A stretch of 16,586 bases of DNA. Origin: an uncultured bacterium. GTDB lineage: Bacteria > Verrucomicrobiota > Kiritimatiellia > CAIKKV01 > CAITUY01. The stretch lies in assembly GCA_903934155.1 (NCBI GenBank), contig CAIZMS010000253.1, positions 1 to 16,586 on the forward strand. Reading direction: 5' to 3'. Shown piece after piece: positions 6,531 through 13,128 of the stretch; positions within the stretch are counted from its first letter, which is position 1; each line of letters begins with the position of its first letter. The position numbers and the translations under genes were made by a program. Below the pieces are notes generated by a model. The model was not told where the DNA came from. It saw nothing but the letters and a program-made list of their open reading frames with translations, and searched no databases.

Positions 6531-7694
6531 ATGGGGAGTGCCACGACAATACGAGTCCGGGTCGACAGATCGCAAGACGCGGCTCCAGAAGTGACTCCGC
6601 CTGAGGTGTCAGCCCCCCCGGTGCTTCGGTTCCAGGATTCTTCGCACCCGGCGCCCCGTCCTCAGGAATCTCCGCCCCTTGGTCCTCAGTCCCGGGTAGT
6701 TGCGCCCCCGGCACCACGCCAACGGGTGTTATCGCGTCCGGGGCAACCTCTCAGGATTCCGACCTTGCGGAAGCCCATGTTGAAATCCATGCCAAAGCCC
6801 ATGCTGAAGCCTATACCGGGCAAGAAGTTTATTCTGGGTGGGAAGCCGGCTTCGGGCGGAATCCCGGTGCTGAGGAAAGCCGACCAGGTTCCGGTTGCTC
6901 CCCCGAGTCGGTATCAGATCATCGACGTGATTCAGGAGGGGGGGATGGGGATCATTTCACGGGCATGGGATACCCTGTTGAAAATGGATGTGGCCATTAA
7001 AACGCTCAGACCCGAAATTGCACAAGATCATGAGGCGATGTCCCGGCTCAAAAGTGAAGCCGCACTGGCCATGAGACTCTCCCATGAGAATATTGTCCGG
7101 CTCTATACTATGGATGTGGAGAATGGTCAGGTGTTTCTGGTGATGGAATATGTCCGGGGTCATACCCTGGCTGTCATCAGTCGTCAGATGGGTCCGCTTT
7201 CTTTCCCTGCGGTGCTCGATATCGCCCATGCGTGTTGTGCCGCATTGACCTACGCCCATGCCAACGGGGTTCTCCATCGGGATATCAAGCCGGACAATGT
7301 CATGGTGAATGAATCGATGCAGCTGAAACTGCTGGACTTTGGTACCGCCTTAAAGCTGATTCCCGGTCAGAAATCGGGGCAGTATGTGGAAGGATCCCCG
7401 GGATACATGAGTCCGGAGGAATGGCAAGGGAGGCCCCTGGACTGCCGGACGGATGTATTCTCATTGGCCATCATGCTGTGTGAGCTTCTCACTGGAAAAC
7501 GCGCTTTCGAGGGGATGACGAAGGAAGTCTCCCCGTCCTCCGGCGAGGCCGCAGGCATCGAAACGCTGCCGGTGCCGGTGGTCGATGTTCTTCGACGGGG
7601 GATGGCCCCGGAGATCAATGCCCGGCATCGTTCCGTGGCGGCTTTCTATGAGGCTTTTGAACAGGCGATGAAGCCGTTCCTGGGTGCCGCATAG
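6531..7694 (+). CDS. Soluble Ser/Thr protein kinase (Hanks type) with proline-rich N-terminus
   Basis: This 387-aa protein has a complete kinase domain from about 128 to 380. It shows a glycine-rich loop EGGMG (136-140), ATP-binding Lys157 in VAIK, alpha-C Glu176, the HRDIKPDN catalytic loop (249-256), DFG (269-271), SPE in place of APE (295-297) and Asp308. Residues 20-125 are low-complexity, rich in Pro, Gln and Arg, with a repeated KPML/KPMP stretch (81-94), resembling a disordered tail. There is no membrane segment or extracellular sensor, so it acts in the cytoplasm; substrates are unknown. It is transcribed alone from the promoter at 6467-6494 and converges on rsmH with 5 bases between stop codons. 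All key catalytic residues are present. Confidence 0.9.
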   Translation: MGSATTIRVRVDRSQDAAPEVTPPEVSAPPVLRFQDSSHPAPRPQESPPLGPQSRVVAPPAPRQRVLSRPGQPLRIPTLRKPMLKSMPKPMLKPIPGKKFILGGKPASGGIPVLRKADQVPVAPPSRYQIIDVIQEGGMGIISRAWDTLLKMDVAIKTLRPEIAQDHEAMSRLKSEAALAMRLSHENIVRLYTMDVENGQVFLVMEYVRGHTLAVISRQMGPLSFPAVLDIAHACCAALTYAHANGVLHRDIKPDNVMVNESMQLKLLDFGTALKLIPGQKSGQYVEGSPGYMSPEEWQGRPLDCRTDVFSLAIMLCELLTGKRAFEGMTKEVSPSSGEAAGIETLPVPVVDVLRRGMAPEINARHRSVAAFYEAFEQAMKPFLGAA

Positions 7695-7699
7695 CCTCC

Positions 7700-8782
7700 T
7701 CACCTCCTTATGGCCCAACGAAGTTTTGCAGAACTTGCACGAGGGTTTCCGAAGATTTCAGAGGGGCTTGGGCGGATTGGAGCAGCGGCGATAGCGCTGT
7801 AGATCCCGTCACACAGTCCGGCCTCGAAGGATTTCTTAACCCGCCGGTCTTCGCCTGAATGAAAGGTCAGGATGGCGACACGGCCACAGGAATTGAGGCA
7901 ATCGGGAAGCACGCGAAGGAAATGATCGAGGGCAACCAATTCCTCGTTGACGGCAATGCGGAGGGCCTGAAAAAGACGGCGGATGGATTTGACGCGATCC
8001 GCTTCGGTCGCGGATTGAGGGAGGGCTTTGCGGACAGCGGTTCCCAACGATAGCGTGGTGTCGAAACGACATCCCGCCAGCGCGGTTCCCAGCGCTTTGG
8101 CATGTGGCTCGTCTGAATTATCCGCCAGCAAGCGCGTGAGCTTTTCAGGACTGATCCCCTGAATCAGATCCGAGGCTGATTGCCCGCGCTGCGGGTTCAT
8201 CCGCATATCAAGAGGGCCCTCTCGTTTTACTGAAAACCCGCGCGCCGGGTCGTCGATCTGCATGGAGGAGACGCCCAGGTCTGCGAGGATCAGATCCGCG
8301 CCTCCGATGCCCTCGGTCAAGAGGATCTTCGGGAGGCCGGCGAAGTTGCTGCGGTGCGCGCAAAATGTTTCGGATCCAAATCCAGGGGAGCGCAGTCTGG
8401 ATTCTGTTTTAGGAAGCTCAAGGGGGTCGACATCCAGGCCGATCAGCCGGCCGGCGGGCTGGATCAGAGGGAGGATAGCTCTGGCGTGGCCGCCGTAACC
8501 CAGTGTGCAATCCACGGCCGTTTCGCCTGATTTTGGATTCAAGGCCAGCAGGATTTCAGCGACCATGATCGGACGATGCGTGCCAGCGGGGGTTTTGCCT
8601 GCTGCAAGAAGTTTGTTAATCGTTTCGGGATGGTCGGCTGACTCAAGTTCTTTGTATTTATCAGCAAAACGACGCGGGTTTTTGCCGGGGTAGCGCGTCC
8701 GTCTGTGATGCGGCTGACTGCAGTGGGAAACGGGTTCAGCGGGCTCGGGGGGGAGGCTTTCTTGTCCGTCACTTCCTCTCAT
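7700..8782 (-). CDS. rsmH: 16S rRNA (cytosine-1402-N4)-methyltransferase RsmH, N-terminally extended form
   Basis: This 360-aa protein transfers a methyl group from SAM to N4 of C1402 in 16S rRNA, at the ribosomal P site. Family motifs: HRPIMVAEIL (69-78), the SAM turn DCTLGYGGH (91-99), LGLDVDP-type acidic loop near 114-120, then ADLGVSSMQIDDPARGFS, GPLDMRMNPQRGQSA, FQALRIAVNEEL and FHSGEDRRVKK further on. It ends in the usual SSAKLR. About 65 basic residues precede the usual start (HHRRTRYPGKNPRRF at 25-39), as I recall in some PVC-type homologues. The gene overlaps the yehS-like gene by 14 bases and closes the operon instead of heading a cell-division (dcw) cluster, its usual location. A diverged paralogue cannot be excluded. 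Confidence 0.88.
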   Translation of the reverse strand: MRGSDGQESLPPEPAEPVSHCSQPHHRRTRYPGKNPRRFADKYKELESADHPETINKLLAAGKTPAGTHRPIMVAEILLALNPKSGETAVDCTLGYGGHARAILPLIQPAGRLIGLDVDPLELPKTESRLRSPGFGSETFCAHRSNFAGLPKILLTEGIGGADLILADLGVSSMQIDDPARGFSVKREGPLDMRMNPQRGQSASDLIQGISPEKLTRLLADNSDEPHAKALGTALAGCRFDTTLSLGTAVRKALPQSATEADRVKSIRRLFQALRIAVNEELVALDHFLRVLPDCLNSCGRVAILTFHSGEDRRVKKSFEAGLCDGIYSAIAAAPIRPSPSEIFGNPRASSAKLRWAIRR

Positions 8783-9260
8783 AACCGTCCTGGTTATAGA
8801 GGTCCTTTAAGCCGGCAATGAAGTTCCTGAGAAACTGATCCCCGCAGGGCTTGTAGTTCCGGTTGTCCTTCTGCCGGAACAGGGCGCTGAGTTCCGGACG
8901 TGTGATGTCGGGCTTTGATTTTTGCATGATAGCCAGAACATCGTCCTCCTTGAGTTCGAGGGCAATGCGGAGTTTTTTGAGGATATCGTTGTTGCTCAGG
9001 ACGAACTGGGGAGTGACGGGGGCAGGCGGCGCAGTCTCGCGTTTTCCTCGGCGCTTGATAATAAGGCCGTCCAGGAAAGCCGAGAGCAGGGCATCGGAAC
9101 ATTCCATAAACCCTTCAGCATCCTCCTGCTTGAGCATATTCTGGATCACATTTCGATCGAGCGGGAAGTGGCTGAGTTGGAAGACTTCAACCATTTTATT
9201 GTCATTCAGGTTGAGATTGTAGCGAAGCCGTCTCAGCGTATCATTGTTGGTCAGCGGCAT
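8769..9260 (-). CDS. YehS/DUF1456 family protein
   Basis: The 163-aa product consists of two related halves, each beginning NND-L(R/K)(R/K)LR (5-13 and 90-98). Each half is a helical domain ending with a cysteine segment (MECSDALLSAFLDG at 52-65; PCGDQFLRNFIAG at 138-150). This is the internal duplication of the DUF1456/YehS family, conserved but of unknown biochemical role. The start at 9260 is chosen over an upstream ATG at 9323 because AAGGAA lies 5 bases before it, the family starts at M(P)LTNND, and the longer form would overlap the ACT gene. It follows the ACT gene by 16 bases. The link to rsmH or ior genes is positional only. Confidence 0.85.
   Translation of the reverse strand: MPLTNNDTLRRLRYNLNLNDNKMVEVFQLSHFPLDRNVIQNMLKQEDAEGFMECSDALLSAFLDGLIIKRRGKRETAPPAPVTPQFVLSNNDILKKLRIALELKEDDVLAIMQKSKPDITRPELSALFRQKDNRNYKPCGDQFLRNFIAGLKDLYNQDGYERK
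8780..8797 (-). promoter_or_regulatory. Hairpin presenting the rsmH ribosome-binding site
   Basis: On the minus strand ATAACC (8797-8792), loop AGGAC (8791-8787) and GGTTAT (8786-8781) form a perfect 6-bp stem. The loop is the Shine-Dalgarno of rsmH and the stem includes the first two bases of its ATG. It lies inside the end of the yehS-like gene, so ribosomes finishing that gene would open it. Confidence 0.4.
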
Positions 9261-9276
9261 AGGGTTCCTTTTGGGG

Positions 9277-9711
9277 TCATGCCAGAGTAAAGAATGCGGA
9301 GGCATCCAGGAGGGCAAGTCCATTTTTTTGAAGAGCTTTGGCGGCCTGGTCGGGTTTGTCCACCCGGACGATCATGACGGCGTTGCTGCCCCGTTTGAGG
9401 GTGAAGGCGTACATGTATTCGATGTTGATGGCGTTGGGTTCCAGGATGGCCAGAATGCTTTCCATGCCCCCGGGATGATCCGGAATTTCGATGGCCAGCA
9501 CCTCGCTGACATTCACCACACAGCCAGCCTGCTCCAACACGGCTTTGGCCTTTTCCCAGTCCCTGACAATAACCCGCAGAATGCCGAATTGTTCGGTATC
9601 GGCGAGGCAGAGGGTGAGGATGTTGATGCCCGCCGCCGCAAGCGCCTTGCAGGGATGGCCCAGGCGCCCGGGTTTGTTTTCCAGGAATATCGACAGTTGT
9701 TTCAGTGTCAT
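9277..9711 (-). CDS. Tandem ACT-domain protein
   Basis: This 144-aa protein has two ACT domains. The first (about 5-66) starts QLSIFLENKPGRLGHPCKAL with the PGRL turn; the second (about 70-140) has IPDHPGGMESILAIL. ACT domains bind amino acids at strand-helix turns such as the PGRL loop. Stand-alone tandem-ACT proteins are commonly encoded next to indolepyruvate oxidoreductase and phenylacetate-CoA ligase genes and may sense aromatic amino acids; that role is inferred from neighbours. The start codon overlaps the paaK stop by 4 bases (ATGA), giving translational coupling. No enzymatic domain is present. Confidence 0.88.
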   Translation of the reverse strand: MTLKQLSIFLENKPGRLGHPCKALAAAGINILTLCLADTEQFGILRVIVRDWEKAKAVLEQAGCVVNVSEVLAIEIPDHPGGMESILAILEPNAINIEYMYAFTLKRGSNAVMIVRVDKPDQAAKALQKNGLALLDASAFFTLA

Positions 9712-11033
9712 AGCGTTGATCCTTCCATGCGTTTGTCAATGACCCGCTTTGCCTTGCCCTGACTCCGGGCGATAGTCTGGGGTTCCACGAGACGAACATT
9801 AGCCCGCAGCCCGACCACATGCTCGATAGCCTGCGACATCTTTTTCTGAAGCTGCTCCAAAGCGCTGACCCGATCCCGGAACATTTCTCCGGTGACCTCC
9901 ACTTGAACCTCAATCTGATCCAAGCCCCCGCTGCGGCTGAGGACGATCTGGTAGTGCGGGAGTGATTTCTCAACCTTCAGCAAGGCCGCCTCGATCTGGG
10001 AGGGAAAGACATTCACGCCGCGGATGATGATCATGTCATCGCTTCGATGGCTGATCCGTTTGATCCTTCGGAGAGTTCTTCCGCAGGGGCACGGTTCGGT
10101 GATGATGGAGGTGATGTCGTGCGTCCGGTACCGGATCATGGGGATGGCCTGTTTGCTCAGTGTGGTCAGGACGAGCTCGCCCTCTTCGCCGTCCGGGAGA
10201 ACCTGGTCGGTTTCGGGATTCACGATTTCCATCAGGAAGTGATCCTCAAAAACATGCAGCCCGGATTGCTGGCAGCATTCGGTTGCCACGCCGGGTCCGA
10301 TGATTTCAGACAGGCCGTAGATATCATACGCCTTGATTCCGGCGCGATCCTGAATGTGGGATCGCATGGCGTCTGTCCACGGTTCCGCTCCGAAGACGCC
10401 GACCTTGAGCTTGAGGCCCTTGAATCCGGTTCCCGTGGCTTCGATGGCCTCGATCAGATGCAGGAAGTAGCTGGGAGTGGAGAAGATAGCGGTGACGCCA
10501 AAATCCTGCATGACCATGATTTGCCGTTCGGTATTGCCGCCCGAGATCGGGATGACGGTGGCGCCGAGTGCCTCTGCTCCGTAATGGGCTCCGAGCCCAC
10601 CGGTGAAGAGGCCGTATCCGAAGGCATTCTGAATCACATCCATCTGATTGAGCCCGGCGGCGCAAAGCGTTCGCGTCATGACGCTGGTCCACACGGCCAT
10701 GTCATCGCGGGTATACCCTACGACAATGGGTTTTCCAGTGGTGCCGCTGGAGGCGTGGAGCCGGACTATATCGCTCATGGGACGGGCGAAGAGGCCATAG
10801 GGATAGGTGTCGCGCAGGTCGGTTTTCTGCATGAACGGCAGGTGTGCGACATCGGCCAGTGTTTTGATGTGTTCCGGCTTTAGGCCGCGCTCTTTCATCC
10901 GGTCGCGGGTCAGGGGGACCTTGTCGTAGGAGTTCTGGACAGCGGTTTGGAGGCGGTACAATTGAACCCGGTGCAATTCATCCGGTGTCAGGAAGTCCGC
11001 ATAACTATCGGGATGGATGGGAACTGTGTTCAT
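9708..11033 (-). CDS. paaK: Phenylacetate-CoA ligase (PaaK-type)
   Basis: This 441-aa member of the ANL (AMP-forming) superfamily is predicted to interconvert aryl acetates and their CoA thioesters with ATP/AMP. Motifs: P-loop SSGTTGKP (95-102), YGLSE (239-243), RYRTHD (301-306), CPCGRT (315-320, typical of PaaK) and RGVNVFPSQIE (338-348); the C-terminal domain carries a terminal QGKAKRV lysine. The start at 11033 is preferred because AAGG lies 8 bases upstream and the longer form (11093) would overlap iorB by 50 bases. It sits directly after iorAB, fitting a pathway in which arylpyruvates are oxidised to arylacetyl-CoA and then handled by this ligase. The precise aromatic substrate is unknown. 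Confidence 0.92.
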   Translation of the reverse strand: MNTVPIHPDSYADFLTPDELHRVQLYRLQTAVQNSYDKVPLTRDRMKERGLKPEHIKTLADVAHLPFMQKTDLRDTYPYGLFARPMSDIVRLHASSGTTGKPIVVGYTRDDMAVWTSVMTRTLCAAGLNQMDVIQNAFGYGLFTGGLGAHYGAEALGATVIPISGGNTERQIMVMQDFGVTAIFSTPSYFLHLIEAIEATGTGFKGLKLKVGVFGAEPWTDAMRSHIQDRAGIKAYDIYGLSEIIGPGVATECCQQSGLHVFEDHFLMEIVNPETDQVLPDGEEGELVLTTLSKQAIPMIRYRTHDITSIITEPCPCGRTLRRIKRISHRSDDMIIIRGVNVFPSQIEAALLKVEKSLPHYQIVLSRSGGLDQIEVQVEVTGEMFRDRVSALEQLQKKMSQAIEHVVGLRANVRLVEPQTIARSQGKAKRVIDKRMEGSTL

Positions 11034-11043
11034 GGGGTTTGCC

Positions 11044-11526
11044 TTATGGGGAAAGCCGCCGGCCTGCTTCAAATGCTTCCAGATTGACGGCATGGAGTTT
11101 TTCCGGAAAAACGGTGAGGATTACCTTCTGCCAGGCTTCAACAGGAATATTGAGATGACGGCTCAGGGCGCCCAGCATGGCGATGTTCAGGCTTTTTCGG
11201 TTGGGAAGGGGGACGGTGTCGAAGGACTGGGCATTGATGAGGTGTCCGCCCGGGCGCAAGGCGCCCCGGTGAATTTCAATTTCCTCAGGGGCGACGACGA
11301 GGAGGAAATCGGTTTCGGCTTCGGGAATCATGGGGCTGAGGATTTTTTTACCGAACCGGATATCACTGGCCACCGAGCCGCCGCGCTGGCTCATTCCGTG
11401 GACTTCGGCCTTCTTGACATCGTAGCCCGCTTGGAAAAGCACTTCGGCGAGAACCTGAGATCCTTTCAGGATGCCCATTCCGCCCAGTCCGGTGATGCGT
11501 ATGTTAATGGTTTCTTTTGTATTCAT
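11044..11526 (-). CDS. iorB: Indolepyruvate:ferredoxin oxidoreductase beta subunit
   Basis: This 160-aa protein matches the gamma-type domain (POR_N/IorB family) of 2-oxoacid:ferredoxin oxidoreductases. It has the GLGGMGILKGSQVLAE start (13-28) and the KKAEVHGMSQRGGSV segment (38-52), both family hallmarks. With IorA it decarboxylates aryl-2-oxoacids from Phe, Tyr or Trp to aryl-acyl-CoA, reducing ferredoxin. Length is close to normal (about 190 aa), slightly short at the C-terminus. The ATG overlaps the iorA stop by 4 bases and the paaK start follows 10 bases after the stop. Confidence 0.93.
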   Translation of the reverse strand: MNTKETINIRITGLGGMGILKGSQVLAEVLFQAGYDVKKAEVHGMSQRGGSVASDIRFGKKILSPMIPEAETDFLLVVAPEEIEIHRGALRPGGHLINAQSFDTVPLPNRKSLNIAMLGALSRHLNIPVEAWQKVILTVFPEKLHAVNLEAFEAGRRLSP

Positions 11527-13115
11527 GAGTGGGTAGGGACGGATTTTTCGTACGAGCGAATTCGGCCGGCCGCCAGAAGGCAGGGTTGCCGTGCGACAAT
11601 CACGGTCAAGTCATTTGACTGAAGCGCTTTCATCACGGCGCTTTCCAATTCGGCCAATTGCCGGACCGGATCCAGAACCAGAACGGTCTTAACCCCCATG
11701 GCCTTGACCACTTCTTCAATCAGGATTCTCGTGGTCGGGGTATGATCCAGTTTCCGGCCTGTGGCGGGATGCTCCTGCTGTCCGGTCATCGCGGTGGTCA
11801 GGTTGTCCAGGACGATCAATACATGACCCGTGGGGGGCGGGTTGAAGACCATTTCCGCCACCCCGGTGAGGCCGCTGTGCATGAAGGTGCTGTCGCCAAT
11901 GACGCTGACGACGCGTCGTGCTTCAGCTTCCGGCAGTACATGACGCAGACCGAGCCCGACGCCGATGCTGGCGCCCATGCAGATTTGGGAGTCCATGGCC
12001 GACAGAGGGGGCAGGGCGGCGAGGGTGTAGCAGCCGATGTCACCCGCCACGATGCAATCATGCTTTTTAAGCATCTCGAAGACATAGCCATGCGGGCAGG
12101 CATTACAGAGGCGCGGGGGCCTTCCCCGGGCTGGGACCGGCTCTGGTGTCAGGTCACCCTTCAGGATCCGACGCACCCGCTCCACATTCAGTTCGCCCAT
12201 GCGGTACGGCTCTGGATTCCAGGGGACATCGCCGCCTTCCGCCCGGATTTGCTCGACCAGGAAAGGATCATTCTCTTCAATGACAAAGCGTTGGGTCTTG
12301 TTTTTCAGGAAGCCGAGAATCAATTTGAAGGGCAGGGGGTAGGTCATTCCCAGTTTCAGGAGAGAGGCTTCCGGGCAGGCTTCGCGGGCATGCTGACTGG
12401 CCACTCCGCATGAGACGATTCCCATGGAGGACGTTCCCTGATGTATTTGATTCGGCCCTTCCGTCTCGCACCACTCCTGAATTTCCCTCAGTTTTGCGCG
12501 CAGTTCGCGGTGTTTGATCCGGGCATGACCGGGGATCATGACGCGGCCGGGAATGTCGCGCACAAAATGCGGCGAGAGCGGGGCTTCAATTTTGTCGGAC
12601 GGCTGAACAATCGCCGTGGTGTGTGACACCCGTGTGGTCATCCGCAGAATGACCGGAATTTTCCAGCGGGCGGAAAGGGTGAAGGCCAACCGGGTAAAGT
12701 CGTAGGATTCCTGGGAGTCGCCGGGTTCAATCACCGGCACTCCTGCGGCCATGCCGTATCGCCGGGTGTCCTGTTCGTCCTGGCTTGACGCCAGGCCGGG
12801 ATCATCGGCGACCACGAAGACCAGGGCGCCCTGGATCCCGCTGTAGGCGCATGTGAACAGGACATCGGCGGCGACATTCAGCCCCACATGTTTCATGGTG
12901 ACCATGGCGCGGGAGCCGGCGAAAGCCACTCCAAGGGCGACCTCGGCGGCAACCTTTTCATTAGGAGCCCATGCGGCCTCTCCTCCGAGGAGGGTGTAGT
13001 TTTCCAGGATTTCCGTGGACGGGGTTCCGGGATATCCCGTTCCCCGCGCACAGCCCGCATGAAGTGCCCCGAGGGCTACCGCCTCATTTCCGCTGAGTAG
13101 TCGTTTTTCTGTCAT
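11523..13115 (-). CDS. iorA: Indolepyruvate:ferredoxin oxidoreductase alpha subunit, lacking the C-terminal ferredoxin domain
   Basis: This 530-aa protein contains the pyrimidine-binding domain (SGNEAVALGALHAG near the N-terminus, GTGYPGTPSTEI following) and the TPP domain (CNACPHG at 337-343, GDIGCYTL at 358-365, GDS-N motif at 407-438 ending VLDNLTTAMTG). It oxidatively decarboxylates aryl pyruvates with TPP. The chain ends at RQPCLLAAGRIRSYEKS; many IorA proteins continue with two [4Fe-4S] CxxCxxCxxxCP clusters, absent here. The stop is followed at once by overlapping iorB, so a sequencing error is unlikely. The start at 13115 avoids overlap with the preceding gene (stop at 13129); an upstream ATG at 13157 exists. 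Its ribosome-binding site is weak, suggesting coupling. Confidence 0.92.
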   Translation of the reverse strand: MTEKRLLSGNEAVALGALHAGCARGTGYPGTPSTEILENYTLLGGEAAWAPNEKVAAEVALGVAFAGSRAMVTMKHVGLNVAADVLFTCAYSGIQGALVFVVADDPGLASSQDEQDTRRYGMAAGVPVIEPGDSQESYDFTRLAFTLSARWKIPVILRMTTRVSHTTAIVQPSDKIEAPLSPHFVRDIPGRVMIPGHARIKHRELRAKLREIQEWCETEGPNQIHQGTSSMGIVSCGVASQHAREACPEASLLKLGMTYPLPFKLILGFLKNKTQRFVIEENDPFLVEQIRAEGGDVPWNPEPYRMGELNVERVRRILKGDLTPEPVPARGRPPRLCNACPHGYVFEMLKKHDCIVAGDIGCYTLAALPPLSAMDSQICMGASIGVGLGLRHVLPEAEARRVVSVIGDSTFMHSGLTGVAEMVFNPPPTGHVLIVLDNLTTAMTGQQEHPATGRKLDHTPTTRILIEEVVKAMGVKTVLVLDPVRQLAELESAVMKALQSNDLTVIVARQPCLLAAGRIRSYEKSVPTHS

Positions 13116-13128
13116 AGATGTTTTCGTG

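Noticed and set aside
9251..9973. 240-codon minus-strand frame across the ACT and ligase genes
   Set aside because: It overlaps two well-supported genes in another frame and is rich in Arg, Gly and His as expected for a shifted frame.
10047..10883. 278-codon plus-strand frame inside the CoA ligase gene
   Set aside because: Antisense to conserved PaaK motifs; no recognisable protein features.
11658..12413. 251-codon plus-strand frame inside iorA
   Set aside because: Antisense to conserved TPP-domain motifs; composition is that of a shadow frame.
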